Assembly (NCBI GenBank): GCA_034007705.1
Contig: JAVEQK010000003.1
Location: 124,001-188,000, forward strand
Length of the DNA stretch: 64,000 nt
Direction of reading: 5' to 3'
Origin: UBA10518 sp022837185
GTDB taxonomy: Bacteria > Desulfobacterota > Desulfobulbia > Desulfobulbales > Desulfobulbaceae
Both the position numbers and the translations under genes were made by a program. Position 1 is the stretch's first letter; every line of letters starts with the position of its first letter. Shown here one piece after another: positions 34,959 through 42,375 of this stretch. Under the pieces are notes generated by a model. That model did not search any database. It saw only the letters and a list, made by a program, of their open reading frames with translations, and was not told where the DNA came from.

Positions 34959-35474
34959 ATGCGGAGTCGTGGATCAATTTTTCTGGTCACTGTTCTTGTT
35001 CTGTTTTTTGGGATCATGATGGGCGGCTGCGCAAAAAAGGCGGTGGAAACCCCGGCGGCTGCGCCCAGTGATCAGGCTGCCATGGGACCGACCGAATCCC
35101 TGGAAACGGAAGCGTCGGCCATTATGGAAGGCCGGACATCGGCACCCATGCTGCCTGTGTATTTTGATTTTGACTCCTCATCAATCCGTCCCGATCAGGT
35201 TGAGCGGATTGAATTCAACGGTGATTTCCTCAAGGAAAATCCCGCAATCCGGATCAGGATAGAGGGCAACTGCGACCCGCGCGGCACAAAAGAGTACAAC
35301 CTGGCCCTTGGAGAGCGCAGGGCCCAGAGCGCCAAGCGGTATCTTGTCAACCTCGGCATCGATGAATCGAGGATGGATACCATCAGCTGGGGCGAGGAGA
35401 AGCTCCTGCTGCACGGGCATGACGAGATTTCCTGGGCCCAGAACCGCCGGGACGATTTTGTGATTATACAGTAG
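34959..35474 (+). CDS. pal: Peptidoglycan-associated lipoprotein (Pal/OmpA-C domain)
   Basis: 171 residues. A signal peptide ends in a lipobox, MMGGC (Cys24), so the protein is lipid-anchored, probably in the outer membrane. After an Ala/Glu-rich linker comes the OmpA-like peptidoglycan-binding domain: YFDFDSSSIRPDQ, IEGNCDPRGTKEYNLALGER and RMDTISWGEEK. The usual GHCDERGT is GNCDPRGT here, a small change beside the diaminopimelate-binding site. TAAGGAGG precedes the ATG. No tol genes are adjacent. A strong terminator follows. Confidence 0.92.
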   Translation: MRSRGSIFLVTVLVLFFGIMMGGCAKKAVETPAAAPSDQAAMGPTESLETEASAIMEGRTSAPMLPVYFDFDSSSIRPDQVERIEFNGDFLKENPAIRIRIEGNCDPRGTKEYNLALGERRAQSAKRYLVNLGIDESRMDTISWGEEKLLLHGHDEISWAQNRRDDFVIIQ

Positions 35475-35499
35475 GGGGAGCAGGGAGAGTTTTTTATCT

Positions 35500-35533
35500 C
35501 GGGAGAAGACGCGCGTCTTCTCCCGTTTTTGTT
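35500..35533 (+). terminator. Rho-independent terminator after pal
   Basis: A perfect 26-nt inverted repeat (35500-35525, arms CGGGAGAAGACGC and its complement) is followed by TTTTTGTTT. It is one of the clearest terminators in the window and makes pal a single-gene transcript. Confidence 0.85.
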
Positions 35534-35586
35534 TGCAAAACACGGCCCTGCGGAGAACGCATCGGCCGGCATTGGAGGTGACAGTT

Positions 35587-36120
35587 GTGGGCATGACGAC
35601 AAAAGGTGTTGCTCTGGCAACGGCCATTGTTTTTCTTTTTCTGGCTTTCTGGCCCCTGGGGACAGTCCTGGCTGCCGACGGGACCATTGCCGTGCTGAAT
35701 CTGCGGAAGGTCTTCGCCGCTTCTGAAGTCGGCAAGAAGGCGCAGGTGGAAATGGACAAGAAAGTCAAGGAGCTGCAGGAGAAATTCAAACAGGAAGAAG
35801 ATGCCCTGGTCGCCCTGCAGGATGAGATTGAAAAGAAAAGCTCGGTCTGGAACGAGGAAAAAAAGCAGGAAAAGGCCATCGAATTCCAGAAAATGCGGCG
35901 TGACCTGCGGGTCAAGCAGGAGGATGCCAATCTCGAACTCAAGAAGCTGGAGGACCAGCAGCTCAGCCCCATCCGCAAGGAGCTTGAACAGGTGATCGAG
36001 AAACTGGCCAAGGATAAGGGACTGGACATCATCCTGCCCAGCGAGGTTGTGATGTATTCCTCCGACGCCGTCGATATTACCGACGAGGTGACCAAGGCCC
36101 TCAACGCTGCCGGAAAATAA
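35587..36120 (+). CDS. Periplasmic OmpH/Skp-family chaperone
   Basis: 177 residues from GTG 35587, which has GGAGGTG six bases upstream; ATG 35593 is an alternative. The signal peptide ends around TVLAADG. The mature protein starts IAVLNLRKVFAASEVGKKAQ and is dominated by long charged helices (about 60-145), the tentacle structure of Skp. It closes with GLDIILPSEVVMYSSDAVDI, a typical family ending. Skp proteins hold outer-membrane proteins in the periplasm. The usual neighbours bamA and lpxD are not here; a DUF3786 protein and heptose kinase follow. Confidence 0.88.
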   Translation: MGMTTKGVALATAIVFLFLAFWPLGTVLAADGTIAVLNLRKVFAASEVGKKAQVEMDKKVKELQEKFKQEEDALVALQDEIEKKSSVWNEEKKQEKAIEFQKMRRDLRVKQEDANLELKKLEDQQLSPIRKELEQVIEKLAKDKGLDIILPSEVVMYSSDAVDITDEVTKALNAAGK

Positions 36121-36211
36121 CTGTTCCGGTTCCTTGTGCAGGGAAACGGCCGTTTCAGCCGGTCTGGAGCGGACGGAGAGGCGATTGTTTTTCAGCCGGG
36201 TTGGAGTCCTG

Positions 36212-37027
36212 TTGAATCCCCTTGATTTTCTTCGATATCTTCCCGGAACCAATTGCGGCGAATGCGGCCACCCGTCCTGCCTTGCTTTTGCCGTTGCGGT
36301 AACCAAGGGAGGGGCTGATCCCTCCCGCTGCCCTTATATCGACCCTGCCGCCCTGGAAGGGTCGGGTGATCAGCCGCGCGGTCAAGGTCTGGCTACGGTG
36401 GCCGGAAGTCAGCGTGAACGGGACATGGCCCTGGCAACCCATCTCCGGTCCAAAATCCGTGACCTGGATTTCGCCGCCCTGGCTGTCCGGATCGGGGCTG
36501 ATCCGGCGCCTGAACAACCCGATTGCCTGCATTTCCAGTATCTGGGCCGCCGCGTGGAAATCAGCCGCGACACCCTGCGGATGGACGGTCTGGAACCGGT
36601 TGATCCCCGGGACCTTATTCTGTTGTATAATTACCTGTCGTCCCGGGGCGGACCGGCGCCGCGGTGCACCTGGGTCGGCCTGGAAAGCCTGCCCAATTCC
36701 ATTTCCAAGGTCCGCACCCTTGCCGCCTATTGCGAGCAGCCGCTGGCTCGGCGATTCAAGGGGTGTGGCAACCGGCTGGCCGATGTGTGCGGCCGGCTGG
36801 GCCCGCGGCCGGCGCCGGAAGATGCTTCCGCCGATTTCGGGGCCGTTATCCCGGTTTTGCCGCATGTCCCGCTCTGCCTTCTGTTCTGGGACGAAGCGCC
36901 GGAAGAGGGTTTTGACAGCAGGGTCAAAGTCCTTGTCGATGAGCGGGTCCTTGATTTCCTTGATCTGGAATCGCTGGTATTCGCCGCCGAGCGGATGGCC
37001 GAGCGGTTGATGGAGCTTGACGCGTGA
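36212..37027 (+). CDS. DUF3786 protein with N-terminal [4Fe-4S] domain
   Basis: 271 residues from TTG 36212, the only start with a ribosome site (GGAG five bases upstream). The N-terminus carries the 4Fe-4S motif CGECGHPSC...C (Cys15, 18, 23, 40), as found in corrinoid Fe-S protein and RnfB-type subunits. The rest matches the DUF3786 pattern (YLGRRVEISRDTL, DLILLYNYLSSRG, ALARRFKGCG-like region), a family I know mainly from anaerobes. The biochemical role is unknown; a redox or corrinoid-related function is a guess from the cluster. It overlaps the heptose kinase start by four bases. Confidence 0.8.
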   Translation: MNPLDFLRYLPGTNCGECGHPSCLAFAVAVTKGGADPSRCPYIDPAALEGSGDQPRGQGLATVAGSQRERDMALATHLRSKIRDLDFAALAVRIGADPAPEQPDCLHFQYLGRRVEISRDTLRMDGLEPVDPRDLILLYNYLSSRGGPAPRCTWVGLESLPNSISKVRTLAAYCEQPLARRFKGCGNRLADVCGRLGPRPAPEDASADFGAVIPVLPHVPLCLLFWDEAPEEGFDSRVKVLVDERVLDFLDLESLVFAAERMAERLMELDA

Positions 37028-38040
37028 CCGCCATTGACAATCTCCTGGAGGCCGTCGGCCGGTTTGAGCAGACCAACATTCTGGTGATCGGCGATGTCAT
37101 CGTCGATCAGTTCATCTGGGGCACGGTGACCCGTATTTCTCCCGAAGCTCCGGTACCGGTGGTGAACGTCAACCGGGAAGAGCTGCTTCTCGGGGGCAGC
37201 GCCAACGTCCTCAAAAACATCTATTCCCTCGGGGGGCGGGGGGCGTTGTGCGGGGTCATCGGCTCAGATCTCATGGGTGACAAGCTCGTGGAGCTGGTGC
37301 GGGACCTGCCTGCCCCGGTTCAGGGTCTGGTGCGGGGGGAGCGGCCGACCACCGTCAAGAGCCGGGTTGTGGCCCAGGGGCAGCAGGTGGTCAGGTTTGA
37401 CCGGGAGGAAAGGGGCATCCCGTCCAGGAAGACACTGGAGGCGATGATTGCCTACCTGGGGCAGCATCTCCATGAATTTGACGCGGTCATCGTTTCCGAT
37501 TACTCCAAGGGGGTGGTGAACGAATCACTGATGATTCGACTGCATCAGCTCCGGCGTGAGAGAGATACCGGCGGGGGACGAAAATTACCGCTCATCGTCG
37601 ATCCCAAGCCGGTGAATCTGCACCGGTTTGTCGGGGCCACGGTCATCACGCCCAACAACCTTGAGGCAAGCATGATGAGCGGCATGGAAATCCGCGATGA
37701 ACAGCAGCTCCTGGCGGCGTCACGGCATATCCGGGAAGAAATAGATTGCGAGGCGGTGTTGATTACCCGCGGTGAGGCGGGCATGACCCTGCTGGAGGGA
37801 GACGACCGGCTGGTGACCATCCCCACCACCGCCAAGGAGGTTTTTGACGTGACCGGGGCCGGGGATACCGTTGCGGCGACACTGGCCCTGGGTCTGGCCT
37901 CGGGCTGTTCCATGCGGGATGCGGCTGTCCTGGCGAATCACGCTGCCGGAATCGTTGTCGGCAAAGTGGGCACCGCCTCGGTCAGCCGCGCTGAACTGCG
38001 CGAGGCTTTGCAGTCGGGAGTCAGGACAAGGGGGAAATAG
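37024..38040 (+). CDS. hldA: D-glycero-beta-D-manno-heptose-7-phosphate kinase
   Basis: 338 residues, PfkB/ribokinase fold. The N-terminal motif is PVPVVNVNREELLLGGSANV and the catalytic C-terminal motif is FDVTGAGDTVAATLALG. The length corresponds to domain I of HldE (RfaE) only; there is no nucleotidyltransferase domain, so a separate HldC/RfaE2 enzyme is expected elsewhere. It phosphorylates heptose-7-phosphate at C1 for the lipopolysaccharide inner core. The GTG start overlaps the upstream stop (GTGA). yicC begins right after its stop. Confidence 0.9.
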   Translation: MTAIDNLLEAVGRFEQTNILVIGDVIVDQFIWGTVTRISPEAPVPVVNVNREELLLGGSANVLKNIYSLGGRGALCGVIGSDLMGDKLVELVRDLPAPVQGLVRGERPTTVKSRVVAQGQQVVRFDREERGIPSRKTLEAMIAYLGQHLHEFDAVIVSDYSKGVVNESLMIRLHQLRRERDTGGGRKLPLIVDPKPVNLHRFVGATVITPNNLEASMMSGMEIRDEQQLLAASRHIREEIDCEAVLITRGEAGMTLLEGDDRLVTIPTTAKEVFDVTGAGDTVAATLALGLASGCSMRDAAVLANHAAGIVVGKVGTASVSRAELREALQSGVRTRGK

Positions 38041-38922
38041 ATGCGGCCAAGAAGCATGACCGGTTTCGGCCGGGGAGAAATGACCTTCGGTGATCGGACA
38101 TGGATCGCCGAGGTGCGGACCGTCAATCACCGCTACCTGGACCAGCGGATCACCCTGCCCAGGGCGTTTGGCGCTCTCGAGGACCGGGTGCGGAAGATCA
38201 TCGCCTCCAATCATGCCCGCGGCAGGGTGGACGTCACCCTTCAGCCGGCGGGCAATACCGGCACAGTCCCTCTGTTGTCCCTGAATACCGACCTTGCCCG
38301 TCAATATCACTCCTGCCTGATGAAGTTGAGATCCGAGCTGAACATTGCCTCGCAGATAGAACTGGACCATATGCTCACTTTCGGCGACATCATTGACCGG
38401 GAGGAGCAGAATCCTGATTTTGACCGGGAGTGGAAGGTCCTCTGCGGAGCTCTGGACATCGCCATCAATGAGTGCTGCCTGATGAGGGAACAGGAGGGAA
38501 AAGCCCTCAAGGAGGAGCTGCTGGACCGCCTCGAGGATTTTTCCGGCTGCCTTGACAGACTTGCCGCCAGGCTGCCGGAAATCGTCAAGGCACGGCAGAA
38601 GGAATTGTGGGAGCGGTTCGACAACCTGTTGGCGGGCCTGGACATCGATCCTGTCCGCCTGACCCAGGAAGCGGCCATCATGGCGGACAAGGCCGACGTG
38701 ACGGAGGAACTGGTCCGGCTGCGGAGCCATATTTCCCAGTTCGCCGCCTTCCTGGACAGTACCGAACCAATCGGTCGGCGCCTGGATTTTCTGCTGCAGG
38801 AATTTCTGCGGGAGGTCAACACGATTGCCTCAAAGGTTTCCAGCGCGGAAACGGCCCACCTGGCGGTGGAGCTGAAAAACGAAATTGAGAAAATGCGTGA
38901 ACAGGTTCAGAATATTGAATGA
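38041..38922 (+). CDS. YicC-family endoribonuclease-like protein
   Basis: 293 residues. The family start SMTGFGRGE is at 5-13 and the conserved C-terminal signature runs from IGRRLDFLLQEFLREVNTIA to LKNEIEKMREQVQNIE. YicC proteins are conserved, stress-linked proteins; the E. coli member has been described as a ribonuclease. The ATG follows the hldA stop without a gap, and remA and gmk follow, the conserved yicC-remA-gmk order. Confidence 0.9.
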   Translation: MRPRSMTGFGRGEMTFGDRTWIAEVRTVNHRYLDQRITLPRAFGALEDRVRKIIASNHARGRVDVTLQPAGNTGTVPLLSLNTDLARQYHSCLMKLRSELNIASQIELDHMLTFGDIIDREEQNPDFDREWKVLCGALDIAINECCLMREQEGKALKEELLDRLEDFSGCLDRLAARLPEIVKARQKELWERFDNLLAGLDIDPVRLTQEAAIMADKADVTEELVRLRSHISQFAAFLDSTEPIGRRLDFLLQEFLREVNTIASKVSSAETAHLAVELKNEIEKMREQVQNIE

Positions 38923-38954
38923 CTCTGAGGAGTTGTTCGGGAGTCGGGGGAAAG

Positions 38955-39248
38955 ATGGACAGCAGGCTCATTAATGTAGGTTTCGGCAACGCGGTGAAGA
39001 TCAATCGAATACTGGCGGTTGTTAATCCGGGTTCCTCTCCCATCAGAAAATTAAAAGAGGAGGCCCGCAAGGAAAAAAAACTCATCGATGTGACCGAAGG
39101 ACGGCGGACCAGGGCCATTATCCTCCTCGATACCGGCCACCTGATCCTCTCCTCGGTCCAGCCGGAAACGATCAGCCAGCGATTTGCCCTGCTGGCCGAG
39201 GAACAGAGCAACCCGGGCAGGATGCCTGCCGGGAGCGGCAAGGAGTAG
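38955..39248 (+). CDS. RemA-like regulator (DUF370)
   Basis: 97 residues from ATG 38955, after a G-rich site (GGGGGAAAG). The family core is LINVGFGNAVKINRILAVVN followed by PGSSPIRKLKEEARKEKKLI and DVTEGRRTRAIILLDTGHLI. In Bacillus RemA is a DNA-binding activator of matrix genes; in deltaproteobacteria it is found beside gmk with an unknown role. It is spaced 32 nt after yicC and 14 nt before gmk, so it belongs to the same transcript. Confidence 0.88.
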   Translation: MDSRLINVGFGNAVKINRILAVVNPGSSPIRKLKEEARKEKKLIDVTEGRRTRAIILLDTGHLILSSVQPETISQRFALLAEEQSNPGRMPAGSGKE

Positions 39249-39262
39249 AGCGGGAGAGCGGG

Positions 39263-39871
39263 TTGGGCGGGGGCATACTGTTCGTCGTTTCGGCTCCGTC
39301 GGGCGGCGGCAAGACAACCATTCTGAAAAAGGTGATGGCCGAGCTGCCCGGCCTGGTCTTTTCGGTGTCCTGCACCACCAGAGCGCCCCGGCCGGGGGAA
39401 CGGGACGGGCGCGACTACCATTTCATCAGCCGGGAGGCCTTTGCGGAGATCCGTTCCCGGCACCCCTCCGGCTTCCTTGAATGGGCCGAAGTCCATGGCA
39501 ATCTCTACGGCACCGGCAGGGAGCAGGTGGAGCGCCTGCTGGGCGCCGGCAAGGACGTCGTACTTGACATCGACGTGCAGGGGGCCATGCAGGTGCGAAA
39601 GACATCGGCCCCGGTTCTGATCTTTATCGCTCCCCCCTCTCCCGCCGAACTCGAGGCCAGGCTGCGCAAGCGGGGGACCGAGTCCGGGTCGGCCATTGGC
39701 CTGCGCCTGGAAAACGCCCGCCGGGAGATGCAGTTCATGGATCAATACGATTACCTGATCATCAATGACCGTTTGACCGATGCGGTGGATTGCCTGCGGG
39801 CCATTGTCGTGGCCGAACGCTGCCGCCGGCGCCGTTCGCTCTCCGGTCTGCCTGTGCGGACGGAGTTCTGA
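39263..39871 (+). CDS. gmk: Guanylate kinase
   Basis: 202 residues from TTG 39263 (GGGAG about 6 nt upstream). The P-loop is SAPSGGGKTTILKKV, a little different from the usual SGAGKST. The GMP-binding region SVSCTTRAPRPGERDGRDYH and the WAEVHGNLYGT segment are typical. It converts GMP to GDP and is essential. The C-terminal 10 residues are arginine-rich. The 23S methyltransferase gene follows after 112 nt. Confidence 0.92.
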   Translation: MGGGILFVVSAPSGGGKTTILKKVMAELPGLVFSVSCTTRAPRPGERDGRDYHFISREAFAEIRSRHPSGFLEWAEVHGNLYGTGREQVERLLGAGKDVVLDIDVQGAMQVRKTSAPVLIFIAPPSPAELEARLRKRGTESGSAIGLRLENARREMQFMDQYDYLIINDRLTDAVDCLRAIVVAERCRRRRSLSGLPVRTEF

Positions 39872-39983
39872 CAATGGTGGCTGCGAACGCCGCCGAATCG
39901 GTTGTCCGGACCGCCCGCCCTCGTCCGGCTGTTTTGCCGGGCCGCCCATGGACCCCCCCGTCCGGCCGGGAAGTGATGGCGCA

Positions 39984-40799
39984 ATGAAGAAGTACGCGAG
40001 GCACCAGCCGGCGCAGCGAACTGCGCCGGACCGGGAAAGCGGGCTCGAGGCAGCCGGAATAATCTGGGGGCTGAACCCGGTGCGGGAGGCCCTTGCCCGC
40101 AATCCCCGGGGTATCAGTGAAGTGCTTGTGCAACGGGGCAAGGCCGGGCCGAAGTACCAGGAAATCATTGAACTGGCCCGCGCCAACCAGATCCGTCTCC
40201 GCTTTGTCGACCCGGGCAGGCTCGGTGTTTCCGCCCGGCAAAGGCACCAGGGTGTCGCCGCCCGCCAGACCGAGGCCCGTCTCATGTCCCTCGACGACCT
40301 GCTGGACAACGCCATGGCTTCGGCAAGCGGAGCTTTCCCGCGCCTTCTCGCCCTGGACTCCATTCAGGACCCCCGCAACCTGGGAGCGATTTTTCGTTCC
40401 GCCGTGGCCGCCGGGTTCATGGCGGCGGTCATGACCAGGGAACGGAGCGCGCCCCTTTCCGGCACGGTGGCCGGGACATCGGCCGGAGCCGTCAGTCAGC
40501 TTCAAATCAGCCAGGTGGCCAATCTGGCCGAATCGTTGAAAGAGGTGCGCCGGAAGGGGTTCTGGATTTTCGGCGCGGTGCCGGATCAATCGGCCTTGCC
40601 GGTTTACGCGGCGGATCTGCGCGTCCCGGTCTGTCTGGTCATCGGCAGCGAGGGCAAAGGGATTCGTCCCCTGGTTCGCAAACAGTGCGATCAGCTCATT
40701 ACCATCCCCATGGAGGGAGAGTTTGATTCCCTCAACGTCTCCGTCGCCGCCGGAATCGTCATGTTTGAAGTGGTTCGGCAGCAGGGGCGGACGGGATGA
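39984..40799 (+). CDS. rlmB: SpoU/TrmH-family RNA 2'-O-ribose methyltransferase (RlmB-like)
   Basis: 271 residues from ATG 39984. The N-terminal substrate domain (IWGLNPVREALARNP, then QRHQGVAARQT) is that of RlmB. The SPOUT methyltransferase domain has LDSIQDPRNLGAIFRSAVAAGF, CLVIGSEGKGI and the terminal FDSLNVSVAAGIVMFEVVRQ. The fold is a trefoil knot that binds S-adenosylmethionine. The likely target is the 23S rRNA G2251 loop, but related TrmH-type targets cannot be excluded. A heptad repeat array starts just after the stop. Confidence 0.88.
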   Translation: MKKYARHQPAQRTAPDRESGLEAAGIIWGLNPVREALARNPRGISEVLVQRGKAGPKYQEIIELARANQIRLRFVDPGRLGVSARQRHQGVAARQTEARLMSLDDLLDNAMASASGAFPRLLALDSIQDPRNLGAIFRSAVAAGFMAAVMTRERSAPLSGTVAGTSAGAVSQLQISQVANLAESLKEVRRKGFWIFGAVPDQSALPVYAADLRVPVCLVIGSEGKGIRPLVRKQCDQLITIPMEGEFDSLNVSVAAGIVMFEVVRQQGRTG

Positions 40800-41139
40800 G
40801 GAAAGTTGGCAGCCAGCAGTCGGCAGTTTGCAGTCTGGAGCTGCCCGGCTGGCGCCGGGGGTGAGAGGGTTGAAGTGCGAGGTTTTGCTTCCAATCCGCC
40901 GTAGGTCGGGGTGAGCTTGCGAACCCCGACACAAAACCGCGAGAATTGTTGGAGTTCGCGAGCTCACTCCAACCTACGGGACTGCGACCTATCTGCCTGA
41001 TATATCGGTGTTGTTCATGGGGTCGTAGGTAGGGATGAGCCTGGGAACCCCAACAATTTCAACCGGCTGCGCCGGAAAGCTGGCAGCCAGCAGTCGGCAG
41101 TTTGCAGTCGTGCGCTCTCTGCTCCTCGCTTCCCGCTTC
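40800..41139. repeat. Composite repeat island between rlmB and the S1-domain gene
   Basis: No gene is visible. CAG recurs every 7 nt at 40810, 40817, 40824 and 40831, and again at 41084, 41091, 41098 and 41105; the two arrays share 29 identical bases. GC palindromes flank them (about 40844-40859 and 41063-41075). Between them, 40899-40931 and 40947-40979 form an inverted pair of a 33-nt unit (CCGTAGGT(C/T)GG(G/A)GTGAGC...), able to make a long hairpin. A third, weaker unit is at 41025-41056. It lies between two convergent genes. Confidence 0.85.
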
Positions 41140-42300
41140 CTATTTCTTCTTCTTCATGCCGGCGCTCAGCAGGTCGCCCAGGGTGCCGAGGGATTGCGGC
41201 CGTTCACGGGACAGGCGCTTGCGGGCCATGGCCTCCTCCTCCCCGCCGGAGGCGTCGTCTTCGGGCGCCAGCGCTATCCTCTGCTGTTCGGGATCGATGG
41301 ATTCGACCCGGACGGTGATTTCCTGACCGGCATCGAGGACTTCCCGCGGGTGGTTTATCCGGCGGCCGGCGCCGAGCTTGGAAATGTGCAGCAGGCCGTC
41401 AACCCCGGCAGCGAGGGTGACAAAGGCACCGAACGGGGTGAGACGGGATACCCGGCCCCGGTGGATTGAGCCGGGCGGAAACTTTTCCGCGGCCCTGCTC
41501 CAGGGACTTTCCACCGTTTCCTTGAGGCTGAGGGTGATGCGGTCGTTCTCCCAGTCGATTTTGTTGACAATCACCTCAACCTCCTGGCCGGTGGTCAGCA
41601 CGTCCTCGACGCGCTCCACCCGTCCCCAGGACAACTCGGAGGCCGGAATCAGGCCGTCCACCCCTCCGAGATCGACAAAAGCCCCGAACTCCCGAAGCGA
41701 AGTGACGGTGCCGCGAACCCGGTCGCCCTCCGACATGGTCTGCATGAGCTGCTCCCGCTGCAGTTGGCGCTCCTCTTCGAGGACGGCCCTGGCCGAGAGG
41801 ATCATATTCCGGCCCTGACCGCTGAATTCAATGATTTTAAAGCGATAGGTGTTGTTCAGATAGGTCTCCGGCTGCTCGATCCGCCGGATGTCCATTTGCG
41901 AGTAGGGACAGAATCCCCGCTGGCCGGCGACGATGACGGCAAAACCGCCCTTTATTTCCTCGGTAACACGGCCCTCCACCGGGATGCCGGAGTGAAAGGC
42001 CTGTTCAAGCTCCTCCAGGGAAGCCTGGCCCGAGCCGAGCCGGGTCGTGAAAATCATTTCTCCGCGCCGGGTGGCCAGCAGAAACACGGAGACGGTGTCT
42101 CCGGGTCTGACCTCGATCTCCCCCTGCTCATTCCGCACCTCGGCGGCCGCCATCACTCCCTCGCTTTTGCCGCCGATGTCCAGGAATATGTTTTCACCGC
42201 TGATGCCGGCGACCACCGCATCGATGCGGTCGCCCGGCTTCAGTCTGGCGGCGCTGATTTTCCTGTCGTTGAATAAATCCTCGAATCGTTCTTCGCTCAT
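41140..42300 (-). CDS. Protein with four S1 RNA-binding domains (RpsA-like)
   Basis: 386 residues with four S1 repeats at about 20-95, 100-175, 185-258 and 270-345. The third is marked by GDRVRGTVTSLREFGAFVDL and the fourth by GSIHRGRVSRLTPFGAFVTL. True ribosomal protein S1 is usually longer with six domains, so this is a short S1 relative that probably binds mRNA or assists translation. The C-terminus is basic and ends in a run of lysines. It is the last gene in a minus-strand run from mucR, though 75 nt separate it from the radical SAM gene. Confidence 0.85.
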   Translation of the reverse strand: MSEERFEDLFNDRKISAARLKPGDRIDAVVAGISGENIFLDIGGKSEGVMAAAEVRNEQGEIEVRPGDTVSVFLLATRRGEMIFTTRLGSGQASLEELEQAFHSGIPVEGRVTEEIKGGFAVIVAGQRGFCPYSQMDIRRIEQPETYLNNTYRFKIIEFSGQGRNMILSARAVLEEERQLQREQLMQTMSEGDRVRGTVTSLREFGAFVDLGGVDGLIPASELSWGRVERVEDVLTTGQEVEVIVNKIDWENDRITLSLKETVESPWSRAAEKFPPGSIHRGRVSRLTPFGAFVTLAAGVDGLLHISKLGAGRRINHPREVLDAGQEITVRVESIDPEQQRIALAPEDDASGGEEEAMARKRLSRERPQSLGTLGDLLSAGMKKKK

Positions 42301-42375
42301 GGCTTGTCGTTCCCCGGAAAAATAATGACGGTACAGTGTCCGGGCCGGAAAAAGGCACCCGGGTGATGGGCGGGA

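Noticed and set aside
40800..41139. CRISPR array
   Set aside because: Repeats are 7-nt heptads and an inverted pair, with no regular 24-40 nt repeat and unique spacers and no cas genes.
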